From Actinomadura sp. NBRC 104425 (lineage in GTDB: Bacteria; Actinomycetota; Actinomycetes; Streptosporangiales; Streptosporangiaceae), in NCBI RefSeq assembly GCF_030269545.1, contig NZ_BSTN01000003.1, positions 1 through 64,000 of the forward strand: a DNA stretch of 64,000 nucleotides, given 5' to 3'. The first letter of the stretch is position 1, and each line of letters begins with the position of its first letter. The notes under the pieces are model-generated. The model worked only from the letters and a program-made list of their open reading frames with translations. It was not told the origin of the DNA and ran no database searches. The translations under genes were made by a program, and so were the position numbers. This document shows positions 8,756 to 17,391 of this stretch, piece after piece.

Positions 8756-8831
8756 GGACCACTCCTTCCCCCAGCCGTCGAGCGTAGTCTCCGGCGCCCG
8801 GCCGGGCGCCGGACAGGGGCCCGGCCGGAGC

Positions 8832-10751
8832 CTAGCGGGCCGGGCGGACGACCATGGCGCTGCCGCCGCCCCGGCGCACCGGTTCGGCGACGGCCTGCAC
8901 CAGGCCGGGACGCAGCACCTCCAGCCCGGCGGCGGCGCCGATCGTCCCGGCGGGCGGGCCGGCGAACAGCTCCAGCCGGTGCCCGCGCGCGGCCAGCGCC
9001 GTGCCGTACCGGTCGATGAACGCCTGCTCGGCGAACACCTGCGGGGTGTTGCGCTGGGTGGCGCGCGGCGCGGCCAGGGCGGCGGGCAGGCCCATGCCCA
9101 GGTCGATCCGGTTGAGCAGGATCTGCAGAACGGTGGTGATGATGGTGGACCCGCCGGGCGTGCCGACGGCCAGCATCGGACGGCCGTCGCTGAGCACGAT
9201 CGTCGGCGCCATGCTGCTGCGCGGGCGCTTGCCCGGGCCGGGCAGGTTCGGGTCGGCCGGCGCGCCCTGCGCGGGCGGCTGCAGGGTGAAGTCGGTCAGC
9301 TCGTTGTTGAGCAGGAAGCCGCGGCCGGGTACGGTCAGCGCGCTGCCGCCGAACTGCTCGATGGTGATGGTGTAGGAGACGACGTTGCCCCACTTGTCGG
9401 CGACGGCCAGGTGGGTGGTCTGCGGCCCCTCGTAGGCGAGGGCGCGGGTGGCGCGGCCGGGTGGGAGGCAGGGTGCGTAGTCGCCGTCCGGGGAGCCGGG
9501 GGCGACGGGCGCGGCGGCGGCCCGGTCGGGGTCGATCAGGCAGGCGCGTTCGCGGGCGAAGCCGCTCGACAGCAGTTCCTTGAGCGGCACGCCGACCTTG
9601 TCGGGGTCGCCGACGTACCGGCCGCGGTCGGCGTAGGCGAGCTTGGACGCCTCCAGGAAGTAGTGGAGGGCCTTGACGGGGTCCTTGGCGTCGAACTGGA
9701 AGTTGCCGAGGATGTTGAGGGCCTCGCCGACGGTGGAGCCGCCGGAGGAGGACGGCGGCATCCCGTACACGTCCAGCCCGCGGTAGGACACGCGGGTGGG
9801 TTCGCGCCAGGTGGACCGGTAGCCCTTCAGGTCGCTCTCGCGCATCAGCCCCGGCCGCACGTTGCGGGTGGCGGAGGGCTCGACGGGCGGCTTGCGGACG
9901 GTGCGCACGATCTCCTCGCCGAGCCGTCCCCCGTACAGCCAGCCCGGCCCGCGCCTGGCCAGTTCGCGGTAGGTGCGCGCCAGGTCGGGGTTGCGGAACA
10001 CCGAGCCGACGGCGGGCGGCTCGCCGCCGGGCAGGAACAGTTCGCGCGTGGGCGTGATGTCGCGGAACCGCTCCTGGTTGACGGCGGTCTGGTCGTGGAA
10101 CTCCTGGTCGACGACGAAGCCGCGCTCGGCCACGTCGATCGCGGGCCGCAGGAGGGTGCCGAGGTCGCGGGTGCCGAAGCGGCGCAGCGCCAGGTCCCAC
10201 TGCGCCACGGTGCCGGGCACGCCGACGCTCAGCCCGCTGGTGACGGCCTGGTCGAACGGGATGGCCTGGCCGGTGGACGGGTCGACGAACGACCGCTCGT
10301 GCATGGCCTGCGGCGCGGTCTCGCGGCCGTCCAGCGCGTACACGCGGCGGCGCTTGGCGTCGTAGTAGGTCAGGTAGCCGCCACCGCCGATCGCCGCGAC
10401 GTACGGCTCGGTGACGCCGAGGGTGGCCGCGGCGGCGACGGCGGCGTCCACCGCGTTGCCGCCGCGTTCGAGCACCTCGATGGCGGCGCGGCTGGCATAG
10501 GGGTCGACGGTGGAGACCGCGCCGCCGTAGCCGGTGGCGACCGGCTGCTTGGACGGCGCCGCGACCGGGCTCGTCGTGCCGGGTGGGGACGCGAGGGGAG
10601 GCGCGGCGAGCGCGGCCGGGCCCGGCACGGCCAGCGGCACGGTCGCGGCGATGACCGCGGCGAGCGCCGTGCGGAGGCGGCCCGGGCGCCGGGGGCGACG
10701 CCGGGATCGGACCGGGGGGACGGGGATCGGGGACATCGCGCTCGGTGACAC
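8832..10751 (-). CDS. ggt: gamma-glutamyltransferase, exported
   Basis: A 639-residue Ntn hydrolase precursor that cleaves and transfers the gamma-glutamyl group of glutathione and related compounds outside the membrane. An Arg-rich N-terminus followed by a hydrophobic Ala-rich segment is a signal peptide. The autoprocessing nucleophile is Thr445 in QTTHLAVADKWGN, as in the TTH motif of E. coli Ggt; a downstream GxxLNN (GFLLNNELTDF) and SSMAPTIV also match. The GTG at 10751 follows GGGAGG with 4-5 nt spacing and is preferred to upstream codons. The large and small subunits would separate before Thr445. Confidence 0.92.
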   Translation of the reverse strand: MSPSAMSPIPVPPVRSRRRPRRPGRLRTALAAVIAATVPLAVPGPAALAAPPLASPPGTTSPVAAPSKQPVATGYGGAVSTVDPYASRAAIEVLERGGNAVDAAVAAAATLGVTEPYVAAIGGGGYLTYYDAKRRRVYALDGRETAPQAMHERSFVDPSTGQAIPFDQAVTSGLSVGVPGTVAQWDLALRRFGTRDLGTLLRPAIDVAERGFVVDQEFHDQTAVNQERFRDITPTRELFLPGGEPPAVGSVFRNPDLARTYRELARRGPGWLYGGRLGEEIVRTVRKPPVEPSATRNVRPGLMRESDLKGYRSTWREPTRVSYRGLDVYGMPPSSSGGSTVGEALNILGNFQFDAKDPVKALHYFLEASKLAYADRGRYVGDPDKVGVPLKELLSSGFARERACLIDPDRAAAAPVAPGSPDGDYAPCLPPGRATRALAYEGPQTTHLAVADKWGNVVSYTITIEQFGGSALTVPGRGFLLNNELTDFTLQPPAQGAPADPNLPGPGKRPRSSMAPTIVLSDGRPMLAVGTPGGSTIITTVLQILLNRIDLGMGLPAALAAPRATQRNTPQVFAEQAFIDRYGTALAARGHRLELFAGPPAGTIGAAAGLEVLRPGLVQAVAEPVRRGGGSAMVVRPAR

Positions 10752-11130
10752 TTGACCTCCCTGGGGGGACCTCGGCTCCACCGTCGCACCGATCACGGAA
10801 GGCCGCCAGAGCCCCGGCCGCCCCCAACGATCATGTCATGCAGCCGTAACATACCCCGCCCAAGGCGGACGCATCGCAACCGATCCGACACCCCTCGCCA
10901 CCAGCACGGATGCTGCCATAAGGTGCAAAGCTCAAGATCCCGACTTACCGGAAGTAATTACCGAACGTCGTTTCATCTCCGAAAGGCAACGAGACAGCAC
11001 CAATACGCCCGAAACCATTGCTGTTTACCTCAAACTTGGTGAACTCTTAGTGACTTCGCCAGGCTTTGTGCTCGCGATCAGCGGCGCGGGTTCAGCCATG
11101 GGGGGACCACTACGACCCTGGGACAACCGC
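10752..11130. other. divergent intergenic region between ggt and the APC permease
   Basis: About 380 bp without a gene. The part from about 10900 to 11050 is distinctly richer in A and T than its surroundings and probably holds promoters for one or both genes. I looked for a ydaO-type riboswitch, which can precede actinobacterial permeases, and saw none. Confidence 0.5.
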
Positions 11131-13026
11131 ATGCGCAACAACATGTTCCGGCGTCTGCCCGTCGAACAGGCGACCGGGCAGCTGTACGGCGGCCGGCACC
11201 GGCTGCGCGTCGCCTACCGCACCCGCGACCTGATCGTGCTGGGCCTGGGCGTCATGATCGGCTCGGGCATCTTCAAGATCGCCGGGGTGCAGGCCGCCAC
11301 CACGGCCGGACCGGCCGTGATCGTCTCCTTCGTCATCGCGGGCGTGGTGTGCCTGCTGGCGGCGCTGTTCTACGCCGAGCTGGCGTCGGTCGTGCCGGTC
11401 GCGGGCAGCGCCTACTCCTACAGCTACGTGGCGTTCGGCGAGCTATGGGCCTGGGTGGTCGGCTGGGCGCTGCTGCTGGAGCTGCTGCTGGCCGCCTCGG
11501 TGGTGGCGCGGGCCTGGTCGGTGTTCGCCGCGCAGGCGCTCGGCGACTTCGCCGTCCCGGTGCCGTCCTGGCTCGCCGACCTGGTCGGCCAGCCCAAGGG
11601 CTTCGACGTGTTCGCGCTCGGCATCCTGCTGCTGCTGGTGGCGGTGCTGGCCACCGGCAGCCGGCTCGGGCTGCGCACGCTGTGGTTCATGGTGCTGGCC
11701 AAGGTCGCGGTGATCGGCCTGGTCATCGGCGTCGGGCTGACGTTCTTCGACCCGGGCAACCTCAGCCCGTTCGTGCCGACCGCCCGGCCCGCCGCCGACG
11801 GCAGCGGCCAGACCGTGCTGGACGCGGTGCTCGGCGCCGCCACCGGCAGCACGCCGCGGGTGTTCGGCATCTGGGGGGTGCTGGCCGCCGCGCCCGCCAT
11901 CGCCTTCGCCTACATCGGTTTCGATCTCATCGCCACCGCCGCCGAGGAGACCCGGGACGCCCCGCGCAGCATCCCGCGCGGCATCATCGTCAGCCTGGTG
12001 ACGGCCGTCGTGCTGTACCTCGGGGTCGCCGTCGCCATGGTCGGGATGGTCTCCTACGACCGGCTCGACCCGTCCGGGCCGGTGCTCGCCACCGCGTTCG
12101 ACGCGGCGGGCGCGGGCGCCATGGGCAAGGTCATCGACGTGGGGGCGGTGCTCGGCCTGACCACCGTCATCCTGGTGGTGCTGATCGCGCTGACCCGGGT
12201 GGTGTTCTCCATGTCGCGGGACGGGCTGCTGCCGCGCGGGCTGGCCGAGACGCGCCGCTACGGCGTGCCGTTCCGGGCCGCGTGGGTGTCCGGCGCCGCG
12301 GCGATCGTGATGTCGCAGACCATCGACGTGCTGACGCTGGAGCAGCTGGTGGTGATCGGGACGCTGTTCGCGTTCCTGTTCGTCCCTGCGGGCGTGCTGG
12401 CGCTGCGCCGCGACCGGCCCGACCTGCACCGCCCGTTCCGCGTCCCGCTGGCCCCGCTGACCGCGACGCTGGCCATCGGCGCGGTCGGCTGGCTGATGCT
12501 CAACCTCAAGGTGCAGACCTGGGCGTACTTCCTGGTCTGGATGGCGGTCGGCGTCCTGATCTACCTGGTCTACGGGCGGCGCAAGAGCCAGCTGCGGCGG
12601 CTGCTCACCGAGAAGGCGAACCGCCGCACAGCCGCGGCCGCCGCAGGCCGTCCGAGCGCGGGAGGCCCTGGCGCAAGGGCGGGCGGGCTGCCGCCGGGGG
12701 TGGCGCCGTACCCGGCGGACCGTGTTGCGCCCGGCCGGTCCCAGACGGGCGTCCATCCGCGGCCGCCGGACACCGCCCCGCGGCCGACCGTCCCCTACAG
12801 CGCGCCCCCGCCTCCGCAGAACCCGTACCTGTCGCAGCCTTATGGCCCGCGCACCCCCGACACCGGGCCGCAGCAGCAACCCCCGGCCGACCCGTACGCG
12901 CCGCGCACCTCCCCCCACCAGACGGGCGGCTACCCGCGACCGGAGCCAGGCGGCAGCCGAGGCAGGCACCGGCGCGACGACGAAACACAACAGCCGCCCT
13001 ACCCCGACGAACACGACCCCTGGTAA
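11131..13026 (+). CDS. APC-superfamily amino-acid permease with Pro-rich C-terminal tail
   Basis: About 631 residues. After FRRLPVEQ the sequence DLIVLGLGVMIGSGIFKIAG is the first membrane helix of the APC (CAT/YfnA-like) family, with the GSGIF substrate-binding loop; about 12 helices follow. The last 150 residues are hydrophilic and rich in Pro, Gly and Tyr (repeated PYxxP-like elements), an extension not present in typical homologues. The start is uncertain: ATGs at 11098, 11131 and 11143 are all in frame with weak ribosome sites. The protein presumably imports cationic or neutral amino acids; the substrate is not predictable. Confidence 0.85.
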   Translation: MRNNMFRRLPVEQATGQLYGGRHRLRVAYRTRDLIVLGLGVMIGSGIFKIAGVQAATTAGPAVIVSFVIAGVVCLLAALFYAELASVVPVAGSAYSYSYVAFGELWAWVVGWALLLELLLAASVVARAWSVFAAQALGDFAVPVPSWLADLVGQPKGFDVFALGILLLLVAVLATGSRLGLRTLWFMVLAKVAVIGLVIGVGLTFFDPGNLSPFVPTARPAADGSGQTVLDAVLGAATGSTPRVFGIWGVLAAAPAIAFAYIGFDLIATAAEETRDAPRSIPRGIIVSLVTAVVLYLGVAVAMVGMVSYDRLDPSGPVLATAFDAAGAGAMGKVIDVGAVLGLTTVILVVLIALTRVVFSMSRDGLLPRGLAETRRYGVPFRAAWVSGAAAIVMSQTIDVLTLEQLVVIGTLFAFLFVPAGVLALRRDRPDLHRPFRVPLAPLTATLAIGAVGWLMLNLKVQTWAYFLVWMAVGVLIYLVYGRRKSQLRRLLTEKANRRTAAAAAGRPSAGGPGARAGGLPPGVAPYPADRVAPGRSQTGVHPRPPDTAPRPTVPYSAPPPPQNPYLSQPYGPRTPDTGPQQQPPADPYAPRTSPHQTGGYPRPEPGGSRGRHRRDDETQQPPYPDEHDPW

Positions 13027-13034
13027 AACGCGAT

Positions 13035-13071
13035 GGGCGCCGCCTCCCCCAACGCGGGGACGGCGGCGCCC
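13035..13071. terminator. bidirectional terminator hairpin
   Basis: GGGCGCCGCC (13035-13044) pairs with GGCGGCGCCC (13062-13071); an inner TCCCC/GGGGA stem extends it with one bulged base. It lies between the convergent permease and siderophore-binding-protein genes. There is no U-tract, as is common in actinomycete terminators. Confidence 0.65.
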
Positions 13072-13095
13072 GTCCTGGACACCCGCTGAGGACGG

Positions 13096-14064
13096 CTACT
13101 TGCCCGCAAGCGGCGTCAGGTACTTCTGCAGGTCGTCCAGCACCTTCCCGGCGGCGGTCACGCCGATGCCGGTCATCCAGGTCTCGTCGTCGACCACCTC
13201 GGCGCGTCCGGCCTTGACCGCGCCGAGCCTGCTCCACAGCGGCCCGGTGGTGACCTTGGCCTGCTCCTGCGCGGCCTTCTCCCCGTAGGCCGCGACGAAG
13301 ATCATGTCGCCGTCCGCCTCGGCGATGCGCTCGGGGCTGAGCGGCGCGAACCGCTTGTCGGCCTTGTCCTTGAGCAACTGCGGCTCGGGGCGGCCGAGGC
13401 CCACGTCGCGCAGCACGATCCCGGAGAAGGAGTCGGGCCCGTACTGGCGGATCTCGTCCGGCATGAACCGGATAACGCTGACCTTGATCTTGGCCGGGTC
13501 GCCGAGCCTGCGGCCCAGCTCCTTGGCGCGTGCCTCGTACGCCTGCAGCCGCTGCCGCCCCTCGTCCTTCTTGCCGACCGCCTCGGCGTCCAGCAGGAAG
13601 TTCTGCTTCCAGGTGATGCCGACCTGCTCGGTGAACACCGTCGGGGCGATCTTGGACAGCTCGCCGTAGAACTTCTCCTGCCGGAACTTGGAGCCGAGGA
13701 TCAGGTCGGGCCGCAGCGCGGCGATCGCCTCCATGTCCGGCTCCTGGGTGGTGCCGACCACCTTGACCTTGGCGTACCCGGCGCCGAGGTACTTGGGCAT
13801 GCCCGCCGCCTGGTCCGGCAGCGTGCTGCCGACCGGGGTGAGCCCCAGGCTGTAGAGGGTGTCGAGCTTGTCGGTGTCCAGGACGACAATGCGCTCGGGC
13901 TTGTCGGGCACCTTCGACTCGCCCATGGCGTGCTTGACGACGCGGGTGGCGCCGGACGACTCCGCGTCGCCACCGCCGCAGGCCGTCAGCGCCAGGCCGA
14001 CCGCCACGGCACCGGCGACCAGCCCGCCCAGCCTCCGGCCGAGTCCGTGGAACTTCACGTGCAT
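13096..14064 (-). CDS. iron-siderophore ABC transporter, substrate-binding lipoprotein
   Basis: A 322-residue class III periplasmic-binding-type protein anchored as a lipoprotein: signal peptide with lipobox LTAC, then a Gly-rich linker. PERIVVLDTDKLDTLYSLGL and EAIAALRPDLILGS are hallmark segments of FecB/FepB-like ferric-siderophore binders. It lies downstream of the ATPase and two permease genes of the same importer, with a 56-bp gap. The siderophore type (hydroxamate, catecholate or citrate) cannot be assigned. Start ATG at 14064 is preceded by a weak AGTAGG site. Confidence 0.9.
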   Translation of the reverse strand: MHVKFHGLGRRLGGLVAGAVAVGLALTACGGGDAESSGATRVVKHAMGESKVPDKPERIVVLDTDKLDTLYSLGLTPVGSTLPDQAAGMPKYLGAGYAKVKVVGTTQEPDMEAIAALRPDLILGSKFRQEKFYGELSKIAPTVFTEQVGITWKQNFLLDAEAVGKKDEGRQRLQAYEARAKELGRRLGDPAKIKVSVIRFMPDEIRQYGPDSFSGIVLRDVGLGRPEPQLLKDKADKRFAPLSPERIAEADGDMIFVAAYGEKAAQEQAKVTTGPLWSRLGAVKAGRAEVVDDETWMTGIGVTAAGKVLDDLQKYLTPLAGK

Positions 14065-14120
14065 ACCTACTTTCTCTGCGTCAGCCTTCGCGGTCGCCGG
14101 GGCCGGCACCGCGCCCCCGG

Positions 14121-14990
14121 TCAGCCGGGAGCGCCCGGCACCACCAACGGAGCCCCCGTCAGCGGGCACGGGATGACGACGCCGCCCAGGCCGAACACCT
14201 CTTCGAGACGGTCGGCGTTCATCACCTCTCCGGGCGGCCCCTGGGCGACGACCCGGCCGTCCTTCATGACCACCAGGTGGTCGGCGTACCGGCACGCCTG
14301 GTTGAGGTCGTGCAGCACCGCCACCACCGTCCGCCCGGTGCCGCCGCGGTTCAGGCGGCGCAGCAGGTCGAGCACCTCGATCTGGTGCGCCAGGTCCAGG
14401 TACGTGGTGGGCTCGTCCAGCAGGAGCGCGTCGGTGTCCTGGGCGAGCGTCAGGGCGATCCACACGCGTTGCCGCTGGCCGCCCGACAGCGCCTCCACCG
14501 GACGGTCGCGCAGGTCGCTCAGCCCCGTCAGGCGCAGGGCGCGCTCGACGGCGGCGGTGTCGGCGGCGCTCCACTGCCGGAACCACCGCTGGTGCGGCTG
14601 GCGGCCGCGCGCCACCAGGTCGGCCACGGTCAGCCCCTCGGGAGTCACCGGGCTCTGCGGCAGGACGCCCAGGCGGCGCGCCAGCTCGCGGGTCGGCATC
14701 GCGTGCACGTCGGCGCCGTCGATGAGGGCGGCGCCGCCGCGCGGCGCCAGCAGCCGGGCCAGCGTGCGCAGCAGCGTCGACTTGCCGCACGCGTTCGGGC
14801 CGATGATCACGGTGAACGCGCCGCCGGGCAGCTCCAGGTCCAGGTCCTCGATGACGAGCCGGTCGCCGTAGCCGACGCGGAGACCGCGGGCCTCCAGCCG
14901 CACCGGGGGCCGGGCGTCCGCGTCGGCGGCGTCGGCGTCACCGGCGGCGGGGCCCGGGCCGGACGACGGCGGGACGTGCTCGGTGGTCAT
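14121..14990 (-). CDS. iron-siderophore ABC transporter, ATP-binding protein
   Basis: A 289-residue FecE/FepC-like ATPase. Walker [10 protein letters not shown], signature LSGGQRQR and Walker B LLLDEPTT are all intact, with the switch His in [14 protein letters not shown]. An unusual N-terminal 30-residue Ala/Asp/Pro-rich extension precedes the domain. The start ATG overlaps the permease stop by 4 bp (ATGA), indicating translational coupling. It powers the importer formed by the two permeases encoded upstream. Confidence 0.93.
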   Translation of the reverse strand: MTTEHVPPSSGPGPAAGDADAADADARPPVRLEARGLRVGYGDRLVIEDLDLELPGGAFTVIIGPNACGKSTLLRTLARLLAPRGGAALIDGADVHAMPTRELARRLGVLPQSPVTPEGLTVADLVARGRQPHQRWFRQWSAADTAAVERALRLTGLSDLRDRPVEALSGGQRQRVWIALTLAQDTDALLLDEPTTYLDLAHQIEVLDLLRRLNRGGTGRTVVAVLHDLNQACRYADHLVVMKDGRVVAQGPPGEVMNADRLEEVFGLGGVVIPCPLTGAPLVVPGAPG

Positions 14991-16030
14991 GCTTTCTTCC
15001 TCCGTACCAGCAGCCACAGCAGGTAGGGGCCGCCGAGGGCCGCGGTGAGCACCCCGACCGGCAGCTGCACGGGCGCGAACGCGGTGCGGGCGACCAGGTC
15101 GGCCACGACGGTGAGCAGCGCCCCGGTGAGGGCGGCGCAGGCCAGCGGCGGACGCTCGGCGCGCACCAGGCGGCGGGCCAGCTGCGGCGCGGCCAGCGCG
15201 ACGAAGTCGACGGCACCCGCCTGCGAGGTCGCCAGGGCGGCCAGCAGCACCGCGACCGCGCCGAGCGCGACGCGGCGCCCCACCACGCGCACGCCGAGCC
15301 CGCGGGCCACGTCGTCGTCGAGGGCGGTGGTGTCCATGGCGCGTCCCGCCCACAGCAGCACGGGAAGCAACACCAGTAGCGGCACCAGCAGCACGCGCGC
15401 CTCGGCGTAGCCGAGCCCGGCCAGGCTGCCCGCCAGCCACACCTGCGCCCGCTGCCCCTCCATCGGGTCGCCGCTGACGATGATCACTTCGGTGAGCGCC
15501 CGGACCGCCAGCGCCACGGCGATCCCGCACAGCACGAACCGGTGCGCGGCCAGCCCGTACCGGAACGACAGCACGAACACCGCCGCCGCGGCGGCCAGCC
15601 CGCCCAGCAGCGCGCCCGCCCCCAGCCAGACCGTACCCAGGCCCGCGGTCATCGCGAACGTGGCGGCCAGGCCGGCGCCCTGGGTGACGCCGACGACGTC
15701 GGGGCCGGCCAGCGGGTTGCGGCTGATCGACTGCAGCAGCGCGCCGGACAGGCCGAGCAGCGCCCCGACCGCGAGACCGACGGTGATGCGCGGCAGCCGC
15801 AGGTTCTGCACGACGACGGTGAACGGGCCGTCGCCCGCCAGCGCCCGCAGCACGTCCGGCGGCGCGACGAACGTGCTGCCCACGCCGAGCGAGACGACCG
15901 CGGCGACGGCGGTCAGCACCACGAGCACCGCGCCGACCACGGCCGAGCGCCGCCGCACGACGAACGCGACCGTCCCGCGGCCGACGACCAGCCGCCCCGC
16001 CGCCGGATGCGCGGTCTTCGCCGGGTTCAC
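14987..16030 (-). CDS. iron-siderophore ABC transporter permease (FecD-like)
   Basis: A 347-residue FecCD-family membrane permease with about ten helices. [24 protein letters not shown] and the [11 protein letters not shown] loop are diagnostic, as is the cytoplasmic [20 protein letters not shown] coupling region (here [15 protein letters not shown]). The GTG start at 16030 overlaps the stop of the upstream permease by 4 bp (GTGA) and its own stop overlaps the ATPase start, so all three membrane-complex genes are coupled. Confidence 0.92.
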   Translation of the reverse strand: MNPAKTAHPAAGRLVVGRGTVAFVVRRRSAVVGAVLVVLTAVAAVVSLGVGSTFVAPPDVLRALAGDGPFTVVVQNLRLPRITVGLAVGALLGLSGALLQSISRNPLAGPDVVGVTQGAGLAATFAMTAGLGTVWLGAGALLGGLAAAAAVFVLSFRYGLAAHRFVLCGIAVALAVRALTEVIIVSGDPMEGQRAQVWLAGSLAGLGYAEARVLLVPLLVLLPVLLWAGRAMDTTALDDDVARGLGVRVVGRRVALGAVAVLLAALATSQAGAVDFVALAAPQLARRLVRAERPPLACAALTGALLTVVADLVARTAFAPVQLPVGVLTAALGGPYLLWLLVRRKKA

Positions 16031-17031
16031 GCGGTCACCGTCCGTCCGCGGCGGACCAGCAGGATCAGGAACGGGGCGCCCAGCAGCGCGGTGACGACGC
16101 CGGCGCGGACCTCGGCGGGCGGGACGACCAGCCGGCCGAGCACGTCGGCGACCAGCAGCAGCGCGGGCCCGAGCAGCAGCGACACCGCCAGCACCCAGCG
16201 GTGGTCGGCGCCGACCAGGCCGCGCGCCAGGTGCGGCACCGCCAGCCCGACGAATCCGATGGGCCCGGCCGCGGCGACGGCGGCGCCGGTGAGCACGACG
16301 GCCGCGACCGCGGCCAGCAGCCGCACCCGGCCGACGTCGCGGCCCAGGCCGCGCGCCACGTCGTCGCCGAGGGCCACGGCGTCCAGGCCGCGCGCGGCGG
16401 CGAAGGCCAGCACCGCCCCGGCGGCGACGAACGGCAGCACCCACAGCGCCACCTCGGCGGGCCGTCCGGCCAGCGAGCCCACAGCCCAGAAGCGGTAGGT
16501 GTCGAAGGTCTGCGCGTTGACGGTGAGGACGCCGACCACCACGCCGGTGAGCGAGGCGTCCAGCGCGGTGCCCGCCAGCGCCAGCGTGACCGGGGACGCG
16601 CCGTCGCGGGTGCGGGCCGCCAGCGCGTACACGAACGTGCCGGACACGGCCGCGCCCGCGATGCCGAACCACACGTAGGCGGGCAGCGTGGTCAGCCCGA
16701 ACACGCTGATCGCGACGACCACGCCCAGGGACGCGCCGGAGGTGACGCCCATCAGGCGCGGCTCGGCCAGCGGGTTGCGGGTCAGCGCCTGCATCAGCAC
16801 CCCGGCCAGGGCCAGCCCCGCACCGACGGCCAGGCCGGTCACGGTGCGCGGCAGGCGCATCGACCGCACGATGGCGCTCTCCTCGCCGCCGTCGGGCCGC
16901 AGCAGCGCGTCGACGACGTGCCCGGGGGCGATGCCCCGGCTGCCCGCGGCCAGACTGGCCATCGCCGCGGCCACCAGCAGCGCCGCGCATGCCGCCACCA
17001 CGGCGAGCCGCCGGCCGCGCATCCCGGTCAC
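16027..17031 (-). CDS. iron-siderophore ABC transporter permease (FecC-like)
   Basis: A 334-residue partner permease of the FecCD family. [20 protein letters not shown], the [13 protein letters not shown] loop and [15 protein letters not shown] near the coupling helix identify it. First gene of the importer operon; the iron box at 17059-17077 is about 28 bp upstream of its start, so iron-responsive repression of the whole operon is expected. Confidence 0.92.
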   Translation of the reverse strand: MTGMRGRRLAVVAACAALLVAAAMASLAAGSRGIAPGHVVDALLRPDGGEESAIVRSMRLPRTVTGLAVGAGLALAGVLMQALTRNPLAEPRLMGVTSGASLGVVVAISVFGLTTLPAYVWFGIAGAAVSGTFVYALAARTRDGASPVTLALAGTALDASLTGVVVGVLTVNAQTFDTYRFWAVGSLAGRPAEVALWVLPFVAAGAVLAFAAARGLDAVALGDDVARGLGRDVGRVRLLAAVAAVVLTGAAVAAAGPIGFVGLAVPHLARGLVGADHRWVLAVSLLLGPALLLVADVLGRLVVPPAEVRAGVVTALLGAPFLILLVRRGRTVTA

Positions 17032-17391
17032 CCGCCGTCCCCCCTGCCGATCGATCAGATAGGTAAGGCAAACCTAAGACAAGGGGAGCGTACGGGACCG
17101 TCCATCAAAACGACAAATCAGCGACAGACGGGACATTCGACCCGAGGTGACGTCGATCGCAACGTGCCGTCTCCCGATCGCGTCGCCGACCGCCGGCACA
17201 TGCTCGGGCACGGCTGAAACCGCGAGGCAACGGCCGGGCGGCCAGATTTACCAAGAGCGGAACAAATCGCCCATCGGGGCGGGACGGGCATTGACCGCGC
17301 CGCCCTCCTGCGGTCTGATCTTGGGGACGCACGGCGTCCGGCTCGGGGGCGGCGCTCGCGCGGATCGTGCACTGCCTCCGGGAGGCCGGCC
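17032..17391. other. divergent intergenic region with iron box
   Basis: A 360-bp region between the siderophore importer (leftward) and the secreted hydrolase-like gene (rightward). It holds the iron box at 17059-17077 and a GGGAGG ribosome site for the rightward gene. Nothing else is recognised in it. Confidence 0.6.
17059..17077 (-). promoter_or_regulatory. IdeR/DmdR-type iron box
   Basis: On the minus strand the 19-mer TTAGGTTTGCCTTACCTAT matches 15 of 19 positions of the actinobacterial iron-box consensus TTAGGTTAGGCTAACCTAA. It lies about 28 bp upstream of the first permease gene, a position where an IdeR/DmdR repressor bound with Fe(II) would block transcription. Confidence 0.8.

Noticed and set aside
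10797..11049. A ydaO or other riboswitch before the APC permease
   Set aside because: None of the conserved core segments is present; only an AT-rich promoter-like stretch is seen.
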